From Pteria penguin (lineage: Eukaryota; Mollusca; Bivalvia; Pterioida; Pteriidae), in contig CM068587.1 of NCBI GenBank assembly GCA_035048485.1, positions 33,775,001 to 33,839,000 on the forward strand: 64,000 nt of DNA. Reading direction: 5' to 3'. Of this stretch, positions 1 through 12,811 are shown in pieces. The notes under the pieces are model-generated. The model had not been told where the DNA came from. It searched no databases and was given only the letters and a program-made list of their open reading frames with translations. Position 1 is the first letter of the stretch, and each line of letters starts with the position of its first letter. Made by a program: the position numbers and the translations under genes.

Positions 1-569
1 ATCATATTTTCGTATCTAATAATAAATAAAAGGATATGGTGTATGGCCTGTATAGTTTTACATTTTTTAATTCACTATTCATTATCATTTGCAAGCTTGC
101 TTCGTAAAAGAATTTTGAGATTAGTTTCATTTTCATTTTTTGATATATATATACATAGATATATTTGCCTATTTGGGAAATCCTTGACTAAGTCCTTTTT
201 ATACAAAGAAAAAACAAAACAAACCAATGAAGAACAAAACAAAAATTCAAAAAGTTTTACACTGAAAAGTAGAATTTTGCTCAAATGATTAGTAAATGTT
301 ACAGATTTTAAGGAATGTGAATATTAACATGAAATGTATTCCTCGGTATATTTAAGGAAAGAGGATAGTAACCTTATTAAACCAACAAATATATCAGATT
401 TTATGCCTATTTTTAGAAATGATTCAGTGTTAAAATTTGAATAATTTAGAGATATATTTCTGAATAGTTATTCAAGTCCTAATATGGCAAATATGTTTGT
501 ATGTTTTTGTTTTGGTGTATGCTTTTATTTTGCTGTGAGTATGACATCATCTGTGTTATGCCCAATCAG
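1..569. other. Intron (upstream part of SYNE1), no recognised feature
   Basis: AT-rich sequence ending in an acceptor (ATGCCCAATCAG) at 569. The short open frames here have no domain-like content. Confidence 0.6.
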
Positions 570-743
570 GAAGCGTCTACCAGTGTGCCCAACTTACTGT
601 CCGCTAATCTTGAAGTACCAGATAATAGACAGAGAAGTGCATCATTTGGTAGTAAAGGGGGTATGTCTAAGTCCCGCCCTCTTGGACAAGTCGATCCCCG
701 ATTGGCTCATTTGAATGCCTCATGGAATACACTTCAACAACAG
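570..743 (+). CDS. SYNE1: SYNE1 exon 1 of window
   Basis: 58 codons, phase 0 to 0, donor CAG|GTATGG. A Ser-rich stretch ([10 protein letters not shown]) precedes [17 protein letters not shown], the start of a spectrin helix A. An earlier acceptor near 538 would add a few codons; the one at 569 fits better. Confidence 0.75.
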
Positions 744-3700
744 GTATGGTTGCTTGCACTACGTTTTAAATTCATTTGACACTTTGTTTTTCTTTGGATT
801 ATGGATGTTTTGTTAGTAGCTTAGAACTAAACCATATTTGCATCATGGTTATGTGAAGGGATCTGAATGAAAATGCTACATGTAAATTCCTCACAAGTAT
901 CTTAACACACTTTCGTAAAGTTATGGTCTAAAGTACTTGAGTAGATACATAAATATGTGGCCCTAGCTTAAGCCCTAAGGAAATACACTTTGAGTAGTAC
1001 CTCATTCATCAAGTATAAAACCTTCTTCACCTGACCTCATACATAAACTTACTGTGAAGAGGTTTCATGTATACTTGAGATTATTGTCTGTTTTCACAAA
1101 CAAAAAATTACATAAATATGTATGCATTCTGTTCATTATTTTAACCTTGTTTGCTAGTATTGAAAAGGTTCAGTGTATATTGATTTAGTCTGTCTGTTTG
1201 TCTGTGTGTCAGTCTATCTGTCAGTCCACGACTTTATATTTTTTGTCTAATGTTGAAATGTATAATTACATTTCGAAGCGTTTTAATGATTCTATGGACA
1301 ATATTCCTATTGAGAATATATAATTAGGAGGCATTGTGACGATCTGTTTTCATTCTGACCAAAATGCCTTGCTGCCTATAGTAAAAGGCATATTGAGTAT
1401 TGCTGAAGCAGTTTTCATAAATTTACCAAGTCCAACGGTCGTAACTTTTCCAAAAATAGATCAGTCATGACCAAACTCGAACTTGATCTGTAACTCATTA
1501 ATACAAAGCTACACACCAAATTTCAGGTAAATATCTTTAATGGTTGCAAAGAAGTTCGGAAAACCGAAATGTCTCAGACTAACAGACAGACGTATAGACG
1601 GAATGGAAGCCTATAGTCCCCTCCGATTTTACCGGTGGGGGACTAAAAATGTGCCCCACAGCTAATCACACATTGGCAACACGCACCACAATTCCGTCTT
1701 ATGTCGGTACTACACTATATAGTAAAACGAAGAAAGAATAATGCTAACGTATATTGTTGTTGATTTGAACAAGTGTGTGTTTTCAGTATATACACAATTG
1801 GGGATTTGTTTGTTGTTTTATGTCACTTTTGATAATATTACTGTTATATCGCAACATGAAAGTAGTAGATCACGAACCTCGGAAGCATAGTGGCGCAATC
1901 CGTGAGTCGAACTCAGAACGCCGGCGCGACAAGAACAAGGGGGAGGAAATACATGTACGACAGAGGGGGTATATTAGAAATATGAAAATAAAGGGGGCTC
2001 CTGAGAAAAGATAAAAATAAAATTGAAAGAAAGAAGGTGAAAGAATGAACAATAAGACCAAGCTGAAAGCAAGAAAGAGATACAGAGATAGCTATAAGCG
2101 TATACTTATAATTGTCCTATTCTATAATACATGTTAAACGGTATCCGTTGGAATATATCCAATAAAAAAAATTGGTAGAAAACACAAGTTGGTCCAATAT
2201 TCTATAAACACTTTAAATATTGACAGTAGAGTTTTGAATCGAGTATGACGGCACTACATAATTGCAATAGGCCTACATGTAGACATCCGATCTCCGTGCT
2301 ATAGTGGAGAGCATGTGGTAAGTAGTTGTCGTGGGCCCATGTAAGTATACATTTCTTATCACATTACATAACTGGACCCGACTTTAAACGATTTAGCCCC
2401 CGCATTTTCGTTAATGTGTATTGGAGAATTTGACTAGGGTAAAGCTGGCAAAATAAAAGTCATTCTACTCGTGAAACCTTTTGATCCTTTCTTAATGATG
2501 ATAATGTGGAGGGGAATGAAATGATTTCAAACAGTATTATTGCGATTTGGGAATAAATTTGATTTTGGTTCATTTGACATTTCAACACAATTTGACTTAA
2601 GCATTGTGAAGAGATTTTGACAAGCTTGATATTGCTTTGTACCGAAAATTAAAGCATTTCATCCAAAGTATAAATATGTAAACATCGTTATGTACTATTA
2701 AATGAATTCATTCCTATGTATGTACATTTTTATAGCTTACCTTTCATGCAATACGTTGGAAAGCCCCATTGTTAACGCAGCGACAGAACCTTATCTACTA
2801 CCTGATTGAAGTGATCATGTTATAATGTTTAATATCTATATAGATAAGAATAGCATTTTAGATATTGAATTAACAACAGAGCTTGTTCACTCAATCGCTG
2901 CCCAGGAAAATCACTGATCACGCGTTTATTTGACTTTAATTCGAACCGAAATTGTCATGCATAATTCATCGAAAAAGTTCGGGAAATTTTAGATGTTTGA
3001 TTGTTCGTTGGAAATTGACAATGTGTACATTTACCTGTACTCTCCCGAGTGGCTGAAAATGAAATATGTCGGTAGTTGTAATTAACTGGATATTGATGTC
3101 GTGTAATGCCCGTATAGATTTGATGTAGGTAAAATTCTTAGAACATCCCTTGTCGGTTAGATTGTTAGATTTGTGAATGAGAATTTCTAGATCATTGGAC
3201 CGCTGTTATTAATTATATATTGGATATGGAAAGCGATTTTAATATGGCAAATGATTTATGTGCGTTCAGTTAGAACAGTTTCGGAAATGTTTTAAACGGA
3301 CGGTTTATACAAACGGAAATAAGACAAAACGGTTGCTATGGCGACTTGTATTGATACTTCATAATCATATAGCGGCTATGGAAGGCAATTTTAGTTGTGT
3401 AAGGAAGATATAAATTCAAAACATTCACAAAATTTTAGGAAATACCTTTAACTAACGGTTTATGGAAACGGAAATCTGAGCAATCAGTTGCTATGGAGAT
3501 TGGACGACGCGTTACTTTGGAATGCACGGTGTCAAATGTACCAGCAATAAAGGGGGTAACGTGTTTTGTGCTGGTCATAAAAGTTAAAAGCGAGAAGGAT
3601 TTCTCAGGAACGCCATAAAATGTGATGTTTACTTATCTATGTGTCTATCTATCGTCAACAATATTGTGTGTGTAGAATTATTATCTAGCGTACATCGGCC

Positions 3701-5860
3701 ATGTTAGGCCGTCCGTGGAAGTTCAAGCCACGACCCCCTCCCACCCATACTGCTACTTACAGTTATAAACTTTTTTATCGGCAGCTAGGGGCAAAGGAGC
3801 AGGAACTTCATGTGGCTTTACAAAGACAGGAACGATATCAGCAAAGTGTCCAGGATGTGACGCATCGAATGGAGAAGGTCCATGCCCGATTGGTCAGGGG
3901 CTTCCCCTCCAATATGGCAAACCTGGATCAGCAACTGAAAGACTACAAGGTAAGTCGTTTCTTTGAGAGAAAAAAGAAAAATCACTAAAGTTTAAGAAGT
4001 CAACCCATAATAAAATCAGGAGCCATGTCGAAATGAGGATTAGCATTAGTAAGGAAAGGCAGCGGCGGAGCCAGACGAACGGTTGCCGAGGGAGTGTACC
4101 CATCTGAAGGGAGGATCTGAGTATTCTTCTCCAGGAAATTTGGGTTAAAATGGCACAAAATTGTGCAAAATTAGATCATCTTACCCTTGAAAGTTATCAC
4201 TGCCCGGGGTGGGGACGCTCACTTCACCTACCCCTTCTTGTGTCGCCGCTGAAAGGAGTGGGGGACAGGCTTGGTGTAATGGTTAAGCGCTTTGGCTTTC
4301 GGCGCCGACGATACGGGTTCGATTCCCGGGTTGCGTCACTATGTTTAAGAGGTTGGTAACCTCCTGCTTCCATGTCGCGATATAACTGAAATATTGTTAA
4401 AAGCGACGTAAAGCACCAATCAACCAACCAACCTGAAAGGAGTGTGTGTAGGTATAGGGCTTGGGGTCGCGCGAGTGAGGGGTATAATGGATATCGTAAA
4501 ATATATTTGAAGTATTTAGCACGATACAGCAAAGTGAGCCGCTGCAGAGCTCTACAAAAGGAAATCATGGCATCGATGCTAATTGCTACTCGTACATGTA
4601 TCCAACAGTTTTCCCCACAGTGTCAAGCTAAGGTTACAAATTCCCGGCGCTGGTTTCAAATAGCGCTTGTTTTGTAAATATCACACGGAAATCTTGGTGA
4701 ATACCTTAGCAGGGGCACAACACCCGAGAATAAGAAGCGAAAATAAAAATAATTTCCTTCTGAAAACAGACATTGACAAATGTTGCTATATACATTATAT
4801 TTATCATCGGTGTTTGTGATAAATTGATGTCAATGAATACATCTTCCATTTAGGTTATTCATCACAGTTTATAAAAGTATAATTTTCATAAACGGACTCT
4901 CCGTGGCACTTTTATATCAGGTATTTAAAACTATTGATTTTAACCCTGTTTGCATAGCATATTTACTATATAAACTTATATACGTTTCCGAAGTGTTAAA
5001 TATGCTGAAAGTCCGGCGTGTTCCAACATGATGTTCATTTCCCCCACTTTCATTATCAGGTCTTGTCTGTTTCGCTGATGCGTAAACAAACACTCGACTA
5101 ACGTCTTTTATTTATACGATTGTGTATTGCGAACATTCCGTAAATTGAAACACACATTTCTGAACGTATTGATAGACAGGGGATTTGGGCGATTGGAAAA
5201 CAATGGGGTATTGTCACACTGGAATGAAGATCAAATTTAAGATTATTTAAAGTGCATATATGTTTTAATAGTGTAAATATTACACATTATATTATATGTC
5301 ACATAAGCTTCATTATAGAGTTTGTCAATTTTTTTTAAGTATGTGTTTTCATTCGTTTTCTAAAACAAAATTATATTTCGGGTGATTAAGATCTGCTTTC
5401 CGCTTTCCGTCGTGCATCATCGTGTGAACCCCCCCGTCTCATCTCTCCTTCTCTCGTTCTTCAAAAGAAGGAGAAATGAGACGGGGGTTCACACGATGGT
5501 CGTGCATCTGCGTATTAAAACTATTTACAGTTGTGATCTGTGTACAGTTATTCATTGAAAAAGGATTCGAATTGATTTAAATAGGCGAGACTGGTTCCTT
5601 AAGGGTCTCAAAAAAAGGTCAACTTCAGTTTTTGAAAAATCTGCAAAGCAAGAATTATAAAACCATATGATTGCAATTATAGTGGAGTAGCATAAAACAT
5701 ACCAATTACAAAAAACCAAAACAAAACAAATCCCCCCCCAAAAAAACCCCAAAAAAGGAAGCCAGTTCTGTCAGGGACATATATATCTAAAGATTTAGAT
5801 ATATACATCCCTGGTTCTGTTAACTGAATACCTTACATAGACATATTTAGAGTAAATTTA

Positions 5861-5943
<83 letters not shown>

Positions 5944-8900
5944 CATACATACATACATACATACATACTTGTACATACTTGTGGCTATTTAGACAAATTG
6001 CATATGAAATGAGAGTCTCAACAGCTATACTTCTGAAATAATATTCACAACACCCAGGTGGATGTTATGTCATTAAGTTATCCTGAGGTGTGATATAGGT
6101 GTGTGTTGAGCTGTTGTCTTCAGTTATTTTCATGAATGACCATTGCAAGTGACTGAAAATGTGTTCAAATTTTCCTTATGGTGTGCTAATTGAGTGATCT
6201 AACTTCCCCACTAATGAAAATCCAAAATGGCTACTTTGATTATTGATTGGCCTCAACTTTTCAACACTGTCTCAAGCACATGTGCAGGTTTTTACTCTTA
6301 ATTGGGTAAAGGATATTTATCTAGATATCAACTAGGTAGTTTTCTCCTTTTTCTATATTTAGGAGACTTTACAAGATATTGATGGCATCAGGGAGGATAT
6401 CGCCAGAGTCCGTGAACGAGGAAGGCAAGTGGTGGAATCTACAGACCCTGAGGGCTATAAGGCCATGCAATCCACATTGACTATGCTGGGGGATAGAGTG
6501 GAAAACCTACAAGCCATGGCAGATGAAAAAGGCAGACAACTACAGGTAAACCTTTAGTAATGTTAAAACTACACATCATAAAATCACCCGAGGTCTTCAA
6601 AAAGACATTGCAAAAATGCAGAAATTTCAGTGAGCATATTGAAGCTTTTTTTTATAATTTAGATAAGCCATTCTAGATCAATTTCATAACCCATTCAAAT
6701 TCAATTGAAATTAAAGAATTATTCAATGACTTTATTTCTTTATGTTGTACCTTAGAATGTCTGCAATCATATACCCTGCATTTTATACCATTAAGTTTTG
6801 AAAAACGGGGATTTAATGAGTAATGTGCTGCATTTAAAGTCATACTAAAAGAGGGTACATTCATATATATTTCCTGTTTCTTTGCAGAATGCCATCAAGG
6901 ACAGAGAGAGGCATGATATTGCTCTTACAGCTTATAAACGACAGATCAAGGAGTTGGAGGATTGGCTAGATGAGCAGAAGATTCGTCAGTCAGCAACACC
7001 TCTTCCTTCGGATAGTGTGGCTGAACTCAAACAGAGCTTGTTGGATAATCAGGTATAGTATCCAAATCTCCAAATACGGTCGAACTTGGATAACTGGAAG
7101 TGTAAGGGACCTTTGAAATCACTTTGAGTTTCAAAAGGTTTGAGTTTTCGAAGTTTCTTGTTGTTCATAAAATGAATGGAAAGGTTCTCAGGAACAGCAT
7201 GATTACTTCCAAGATTTTTTGTTTTGTTTTTGTTTTTAGGGGGGGGGGGGGGGGGGCGGTTAGGGATTTGTGTTCAATTGTTCCATGTTCATGATATCAT
7301 TTTCTTTTCTCTCTGTTTTCCTTTCTCCACAAAAGAAGCAGATTGAAAAGGGTAGTAGTGTTTTTTCATAAATATAGATTTTGTTTTAAATTTTGAACTT
7401 CTAGAGGTTCAAACATTACCCTATTGTTGTTTTAACCTTTCAGTGTTCAATCGGTCCACCTTTGGTTAGTTGTTTATTAGTGCTACCCCTCTTATGGTAC
7501 TGATCATGGAAACTTGGTTTTAAACACATTGCATTAAGTGTTTGACTTACTTTTTCTGCATATGATGGCAGTTTTTGCTCGAGGTTGTTTTAGGACATAT
7601 ATTTGTGCCTTATGGGTACTGGTGGAGAGTGCTCCACATTTCTGACAGTCTGTTGTTGTCACTATTTCCAAATGATTAAAGAGACACAGTTAGGATTAAT
7701 GTTTCCATCTGTAGTAACCACCTTGTAAACTGTGATATACACAATGAGTTAGTTCGATTTTTCAAATCCACGTTCCATAATTATTCTGATTGGCAGGGTT
7801 ACCCTTATTTTCGGAAATTAATTTGCTGTATTTTAATACATTTGATCACTTCTGAAATACAAGTGTGTCTACCATCATCTAATTTCTTTTCTAAATGATA
7901 TATAAATGAACATACTCATTCCTTTTCTCATCAGTTGGTTAAATTTTATCAAAGCAGAACAAAAATAACCGGTGAAAGATACCAGTATACAATATTCTCT
8001 TGAAATGTAGAATTTCAGACTAAGATGAATAGAAATTTTTGCTGCGTTTTTTTGGTCTTGTGCCAAGAGCATTTGAGTGCATGAAATAAAAACATACACA
8101 ATATAACATATCAAGTGAGAGGTCTTGGCATGTACCAATAGATTACCTGAATTACACTCCTAAGCTGTTACATGGATCTGGGTCATTAAGTGCAAAAAAG
8201 TTGAATTCAGGGACATATTTCTATGGGTCTCTTTTTCATCAAATGCCGAGAGAATAAAATCGTCATACATCAAAATGATATGCAATTTTATCTTCATTCC
8301 TTGGTCTGTTTTTTTTCCGTTGAAATCTATGATAATGATTAAAGTATATTGAGACGTACGAACATACATATTTTTCATGAATTATAAGTTCAAGCTTCAC
8401 ATGTATATTGAGATAAATATGACTGAGATAACGAAAAGAGAAGTTGTCGCACCAGTTATAAATTTGCATGTATGCATTCACATACAAGTTAAAAATCTTT
8501 ACAGTCTGTTACAGCTAGATTTTTTTTCAATTTATTTTCATTAACAGGATATGGGTAAATATATCTGATAATGTTAAAGAAAATTTCTTGGGATTCTTTG
8601 CAACATGCTTACCTGTGTCTTTTCCAACCCATACAATTAATGTCTTTAATAAGGTTTAAATTTAAAAAATGGTTGACTCAATAATCAGTTTTCTATTTCT
8701 ACTACAAAAAGATATCATTACTTCCATAACTTGCACACCCTAGATTTATCTTTGTGTTTCACCTCAAAAATTCTCATTCTTCTTCTTACAAGAGACTTCT
8801 CAATACTGACATGCATATAAATTATTTTTTCCTTTTTCCTATAAATAACCTGAATTTCATGTCTTTGATGACTGTTACAGACTCTTCAGGAAGAGATTAA

Positions 8901-11900
8901 CAAGAGGTTACAGCTTGTCTCAGATTTAGCTGTACAGTGTGATGCCCTTTGTGAGACGGAAACTCCTCGTAATGCCGAAAGGTTACGCACTCAGCTCACT
9001 AACCTTCAGACAAGTATGGGTAACCTGAAACTACAAGCCATCGAGAAACAGTCTCCTCTGAAGGCCGCCATTAAGGAGAGTGAAAAGAGACATCGTGAGA
9101 TGGATGAATATGAGGCAAATGTGAAAAAACTACAGGGATGGGTCACGGAGACGAAACAGATGACTATGGCGCCCTCTGGTGTTGAAAATATGATAATACC
9201 TGACAGCCATGGTGACCTGCAACAGGTAACATAAAACCCAATTGCCAGCAAACCAAGCAAGCTGCTTTTAATTAAAAAATTTGTATTGTCACTAGTTTAT
9301 GATTTCATTGTAGTGCTATGGTTCCCCTTCCAGCATGTGGTGAAAATCTTTGAAATGTTCTACAAAAAGTCTATAAACTGTATAAGTCCGTAAATTCTAT
9401 AACAATTTGCACCCACTAGCAATTGTTATGTGCTCCACTTTAATAAAAGACCTGATATTATCATAACATACAGAATGGGATTTGATTTAGTATTGGTTTT
9501 CTGGTCTCTCTTCCATTGGCTGCCATATATAATACTGAATGATTCTTAAATGTTGCATAAGAAATACCATGTAAATAAATTCACAGAACAAAAACCAGTC
9601 CATGAGAGAACCCATATTGAAGACAGTACTGGTAAATGATGAAGAAAAGCAATCTGCATCAGAAATGACTTGCAGTTTGAAAGGATCTTTAGTATTTATT
9701 TCAGAAGCTGAAATCAGATCTTTTGGATCACAGACAGTTGATTCGACAACTTTCTAGTGGTGCTGCTACGAGAGATGTCAGACCTCAGCGAGAGATTAGG
9801 GAAGAGTTACTTCCCATCAGTGAAGAGGAACTGAAACAACGTTGGGAGAATCTCAGCAGAGAAATGGCCCTGAGAAAGCACAACTTGGAGGATATGCTGT
9901 ACAGTGCAGATGTCATGGTAAGACTACTACATATACATAGATCAGCAGTCTTCCTTTTACATTATACAGTATTTCTACAAAAATATGTAGACAAACAGAT
10001 AAGACTTTACAATTGCTTGTAGAAAAAAGGGCAGTACAAACAAAAGGGATATATTCAAGTATGTGCATCAGACATACTTGGTAACCTGATAGGCATTTTT
10101 GTCTTAAGCCAATAATTTCTATTTATTTGTATACTGTCTATAATGGACTACTATTCTGAATTTTATACATGTATTCAGTTGTATGGTTTTTGATCACATG
10201 TGTCAAATGTGCATTAATACAGGATTCTGGACCGTCTATGCGAGGATGGCTTCCCTCGAGCGAAGTCAGCAGCCAACTTAAAGATGTGCGTCAAAATCTC
10301 TCAGAGCTTAGTGACCTCTGGCAACAGCTTCAGATGCAAGTGGAAGATAAACAAGTGCGCATTGATCAAGCTTTAGAGTTTCAACAGAAGTACCAGGATG
10401 CACTGCAAAATATATCGTCATGGCTTGACCTAGCCGAACACAAACTTTTCACTCCAGAAACTGATAAAAGCTCTCAAGAAAGAGTTCAAGAAAATGAGGT
10501 ATGATATTACTTCTTGATTATGAAATGTTTATCATTATTAACCACATGAAACAAAAGTTAAGTAAATTTTTAAAGTAAAGTTGAAGATGATCATACTTCT
10601 GGTAATATGGTAGTTTACATTAAAAAGAAATGTTGCTCAAAATTGATAAATATTAAGGTAACTGATGTACAGTAGACTATTTCCGAGTTTTAACCAAACT
10701 ATGGACATTGCATACTTTGGCGTTATTTTATTTTTGACGTAATAATCTTATCGTTGGATACATAACGTCAATGCTTCTACCAAGTATGACGTCACAATCA
10801 GTTGTCCGTAGCCTGACTTGTAAAATCTAAAATTTTAACGGTCCTTTCCGGTTACTTGAAAATGGCCTATTGAACAATCTCTGCTGAAAGATGTTTTAAG
10901 AAACAAAATGTACACGAATAACATGTTTGTTACAGGTATTACTATGACATGTTCATTGTTTCTCAAAAGCAAATTTTTTGAAAAAATAGATCTTAAAATA
11001 ACATTAACATTGCGTGCATTTTCAGAAAGCTGTTAAGGGTAAAGTCAGTTTAATTACCATATGTGTTAAGTTGAATTATAAACAAAAAGAGTTATAATGA
11101 AAAATAACTTTGATGATCAAAATGTTCTCTATTGTGTATTTATAACATCTTTATTACATGTAGGGTCCAGGGTCATGTTTGATATCTTATAGTAAAATAA
11201 ACAAAATATAAAAACCAAATGCAAAGTATAGAAACAAGAACTTTCTAATGGAATTAGATATCATCAATGACTACACAGTGTTATAAAAGACTTTTGCTGA
11301 AATACTACGTATAATGATTTATCAGCAAATCTCAACATTTGAGGAAGTACATCAAATACTTAAACACCTGAAAATGAAAATAGTTGATGAAGCGAATACA
11401 TGTATTATCCAAACACAATATTCATGTGTATTGTGTATCTTAAAAGCAACTTTTAATGCAGTGTTTTACATTAGATAGAAGTTTGCTTATTGAAATAGCT
11501 TTATGTGTCAAAGAAACAATTCGGAGATAAAAAAGTTTATTGACAGACACATATTGCTTATGTTTCAAATGTTAAAAAAAGAAATCTATGTATGCAGGCT
11601 TTACAGCGAGAGATACGATCCCTACAAAGTGAGATAGCAGCGTTGGGCAGATCTTCTCAGGATCTCCTGGCCTCAGCCAGTCTGGAAAGTCAAGAACTGA
11701 TACGACATAGTCTTGCCAATCTCAATGGCCGAGTACAGATGTTAGAAGGTCAAGCACAAACACAGGGTGACAAACTTAGACAAGCAGATAGGCAGCTCAA
11801 ACAGTACAAGGTAAAATACACTTTTAAACCTCCACTGTTAATTATTTTTTAAAGGGTTCAGTAGTCATGTTGGCTAAATTGTTTATATTAAACTCAATAT

Positions 11901-12757
11901 GACCAACTGTGTGGAAATGTATATTTACCTATAAAATCTACACACTGATCTGTTAGCTGTGACCTCATCTGAGAACACCTTCACGTTTTTCATAGCAAGT
12001 AAGTATAGAAAGAAATAGAAATCAGGTTAAGTTCTTTGGTTTGTTGAACATACTCTTTTAATTATATATGTATTGTTCTTAGATTACATAACAATCAGAA
12101 AAAGATTTAATTACCTTGAATATAAAGTGACATAACCCTATTAAACAGATGGTGATAACTCTTAACTTTGGAATTCATGTTAAGATATTTATGTTTTACA
12201 TTGTAAACTTGAATTTGCTAATTTTGTCATTATCGTTTAATTTGACCTTAGGATTTAGTGATTGGTTTCCTTGATTTTGAAAGTACAAAATCCATGTTAA
12301 AGAGAATAAAATAAAAGAATAAAAGAAAAAACCTCAGTATCATTATTCCATGATTAGATTGCTAATAATATTTTCTGTTGTGTTCATGCATTACTTGATT
12401 GAAAACTCCAAATGAAATACAATCCTCTTTTCTATAACAGAGTGAAATGGAAAATCTATGGACCAAACTGAATGAGATCAAAATGTCACTGGCAGCTCCT
12501 AATCCCGCAATTCCCTTAGACCAACTCATCTCTAATGTTCAGGTAAGATAATAAAATCTTTGTCTGAGAGGAGAAAATGTTTGATTTTATTCAGGTATGT
12601 GTAACATACTAACATATTACTAACTTGGAAAAAAAATTACTAAGTACATAGTATTTAAACTCGTTGAAATTTACAAAGTAAAATTTTACTAATTTGGAAG
12701 CATTTAGATGCATTTTGACATTTTTAAACGGCAGATCATCTCTACTTTCTATACTGG

Positions 12758-12811
<54 letters not shown>

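Larger units (their letters stand above)
744..3784. other. 3.0-kb SYNE1 intron
   Basis: Holds a minus-strand SINE (1798-1931) and an older interspersed repeat (about 1190-1650). The rest is AT-rich with nothing recognised. Confidence 0.6.
3950..6362. other. 2.4-kb SYNE1 intron rich in insertions
   Basis: Contains one full SINE (4261-4432), two foldback insertions (5419-5499, 5772-5813) and a TA/CATA microsatellite (5865-5968). No coding signal is visible. Confidence 0.7.

Noticed and set aside
4150..4677. Frames of 69-114 codons on both strands
   Set aside because: They cover the SINE and its flanks and have no family resemblance.
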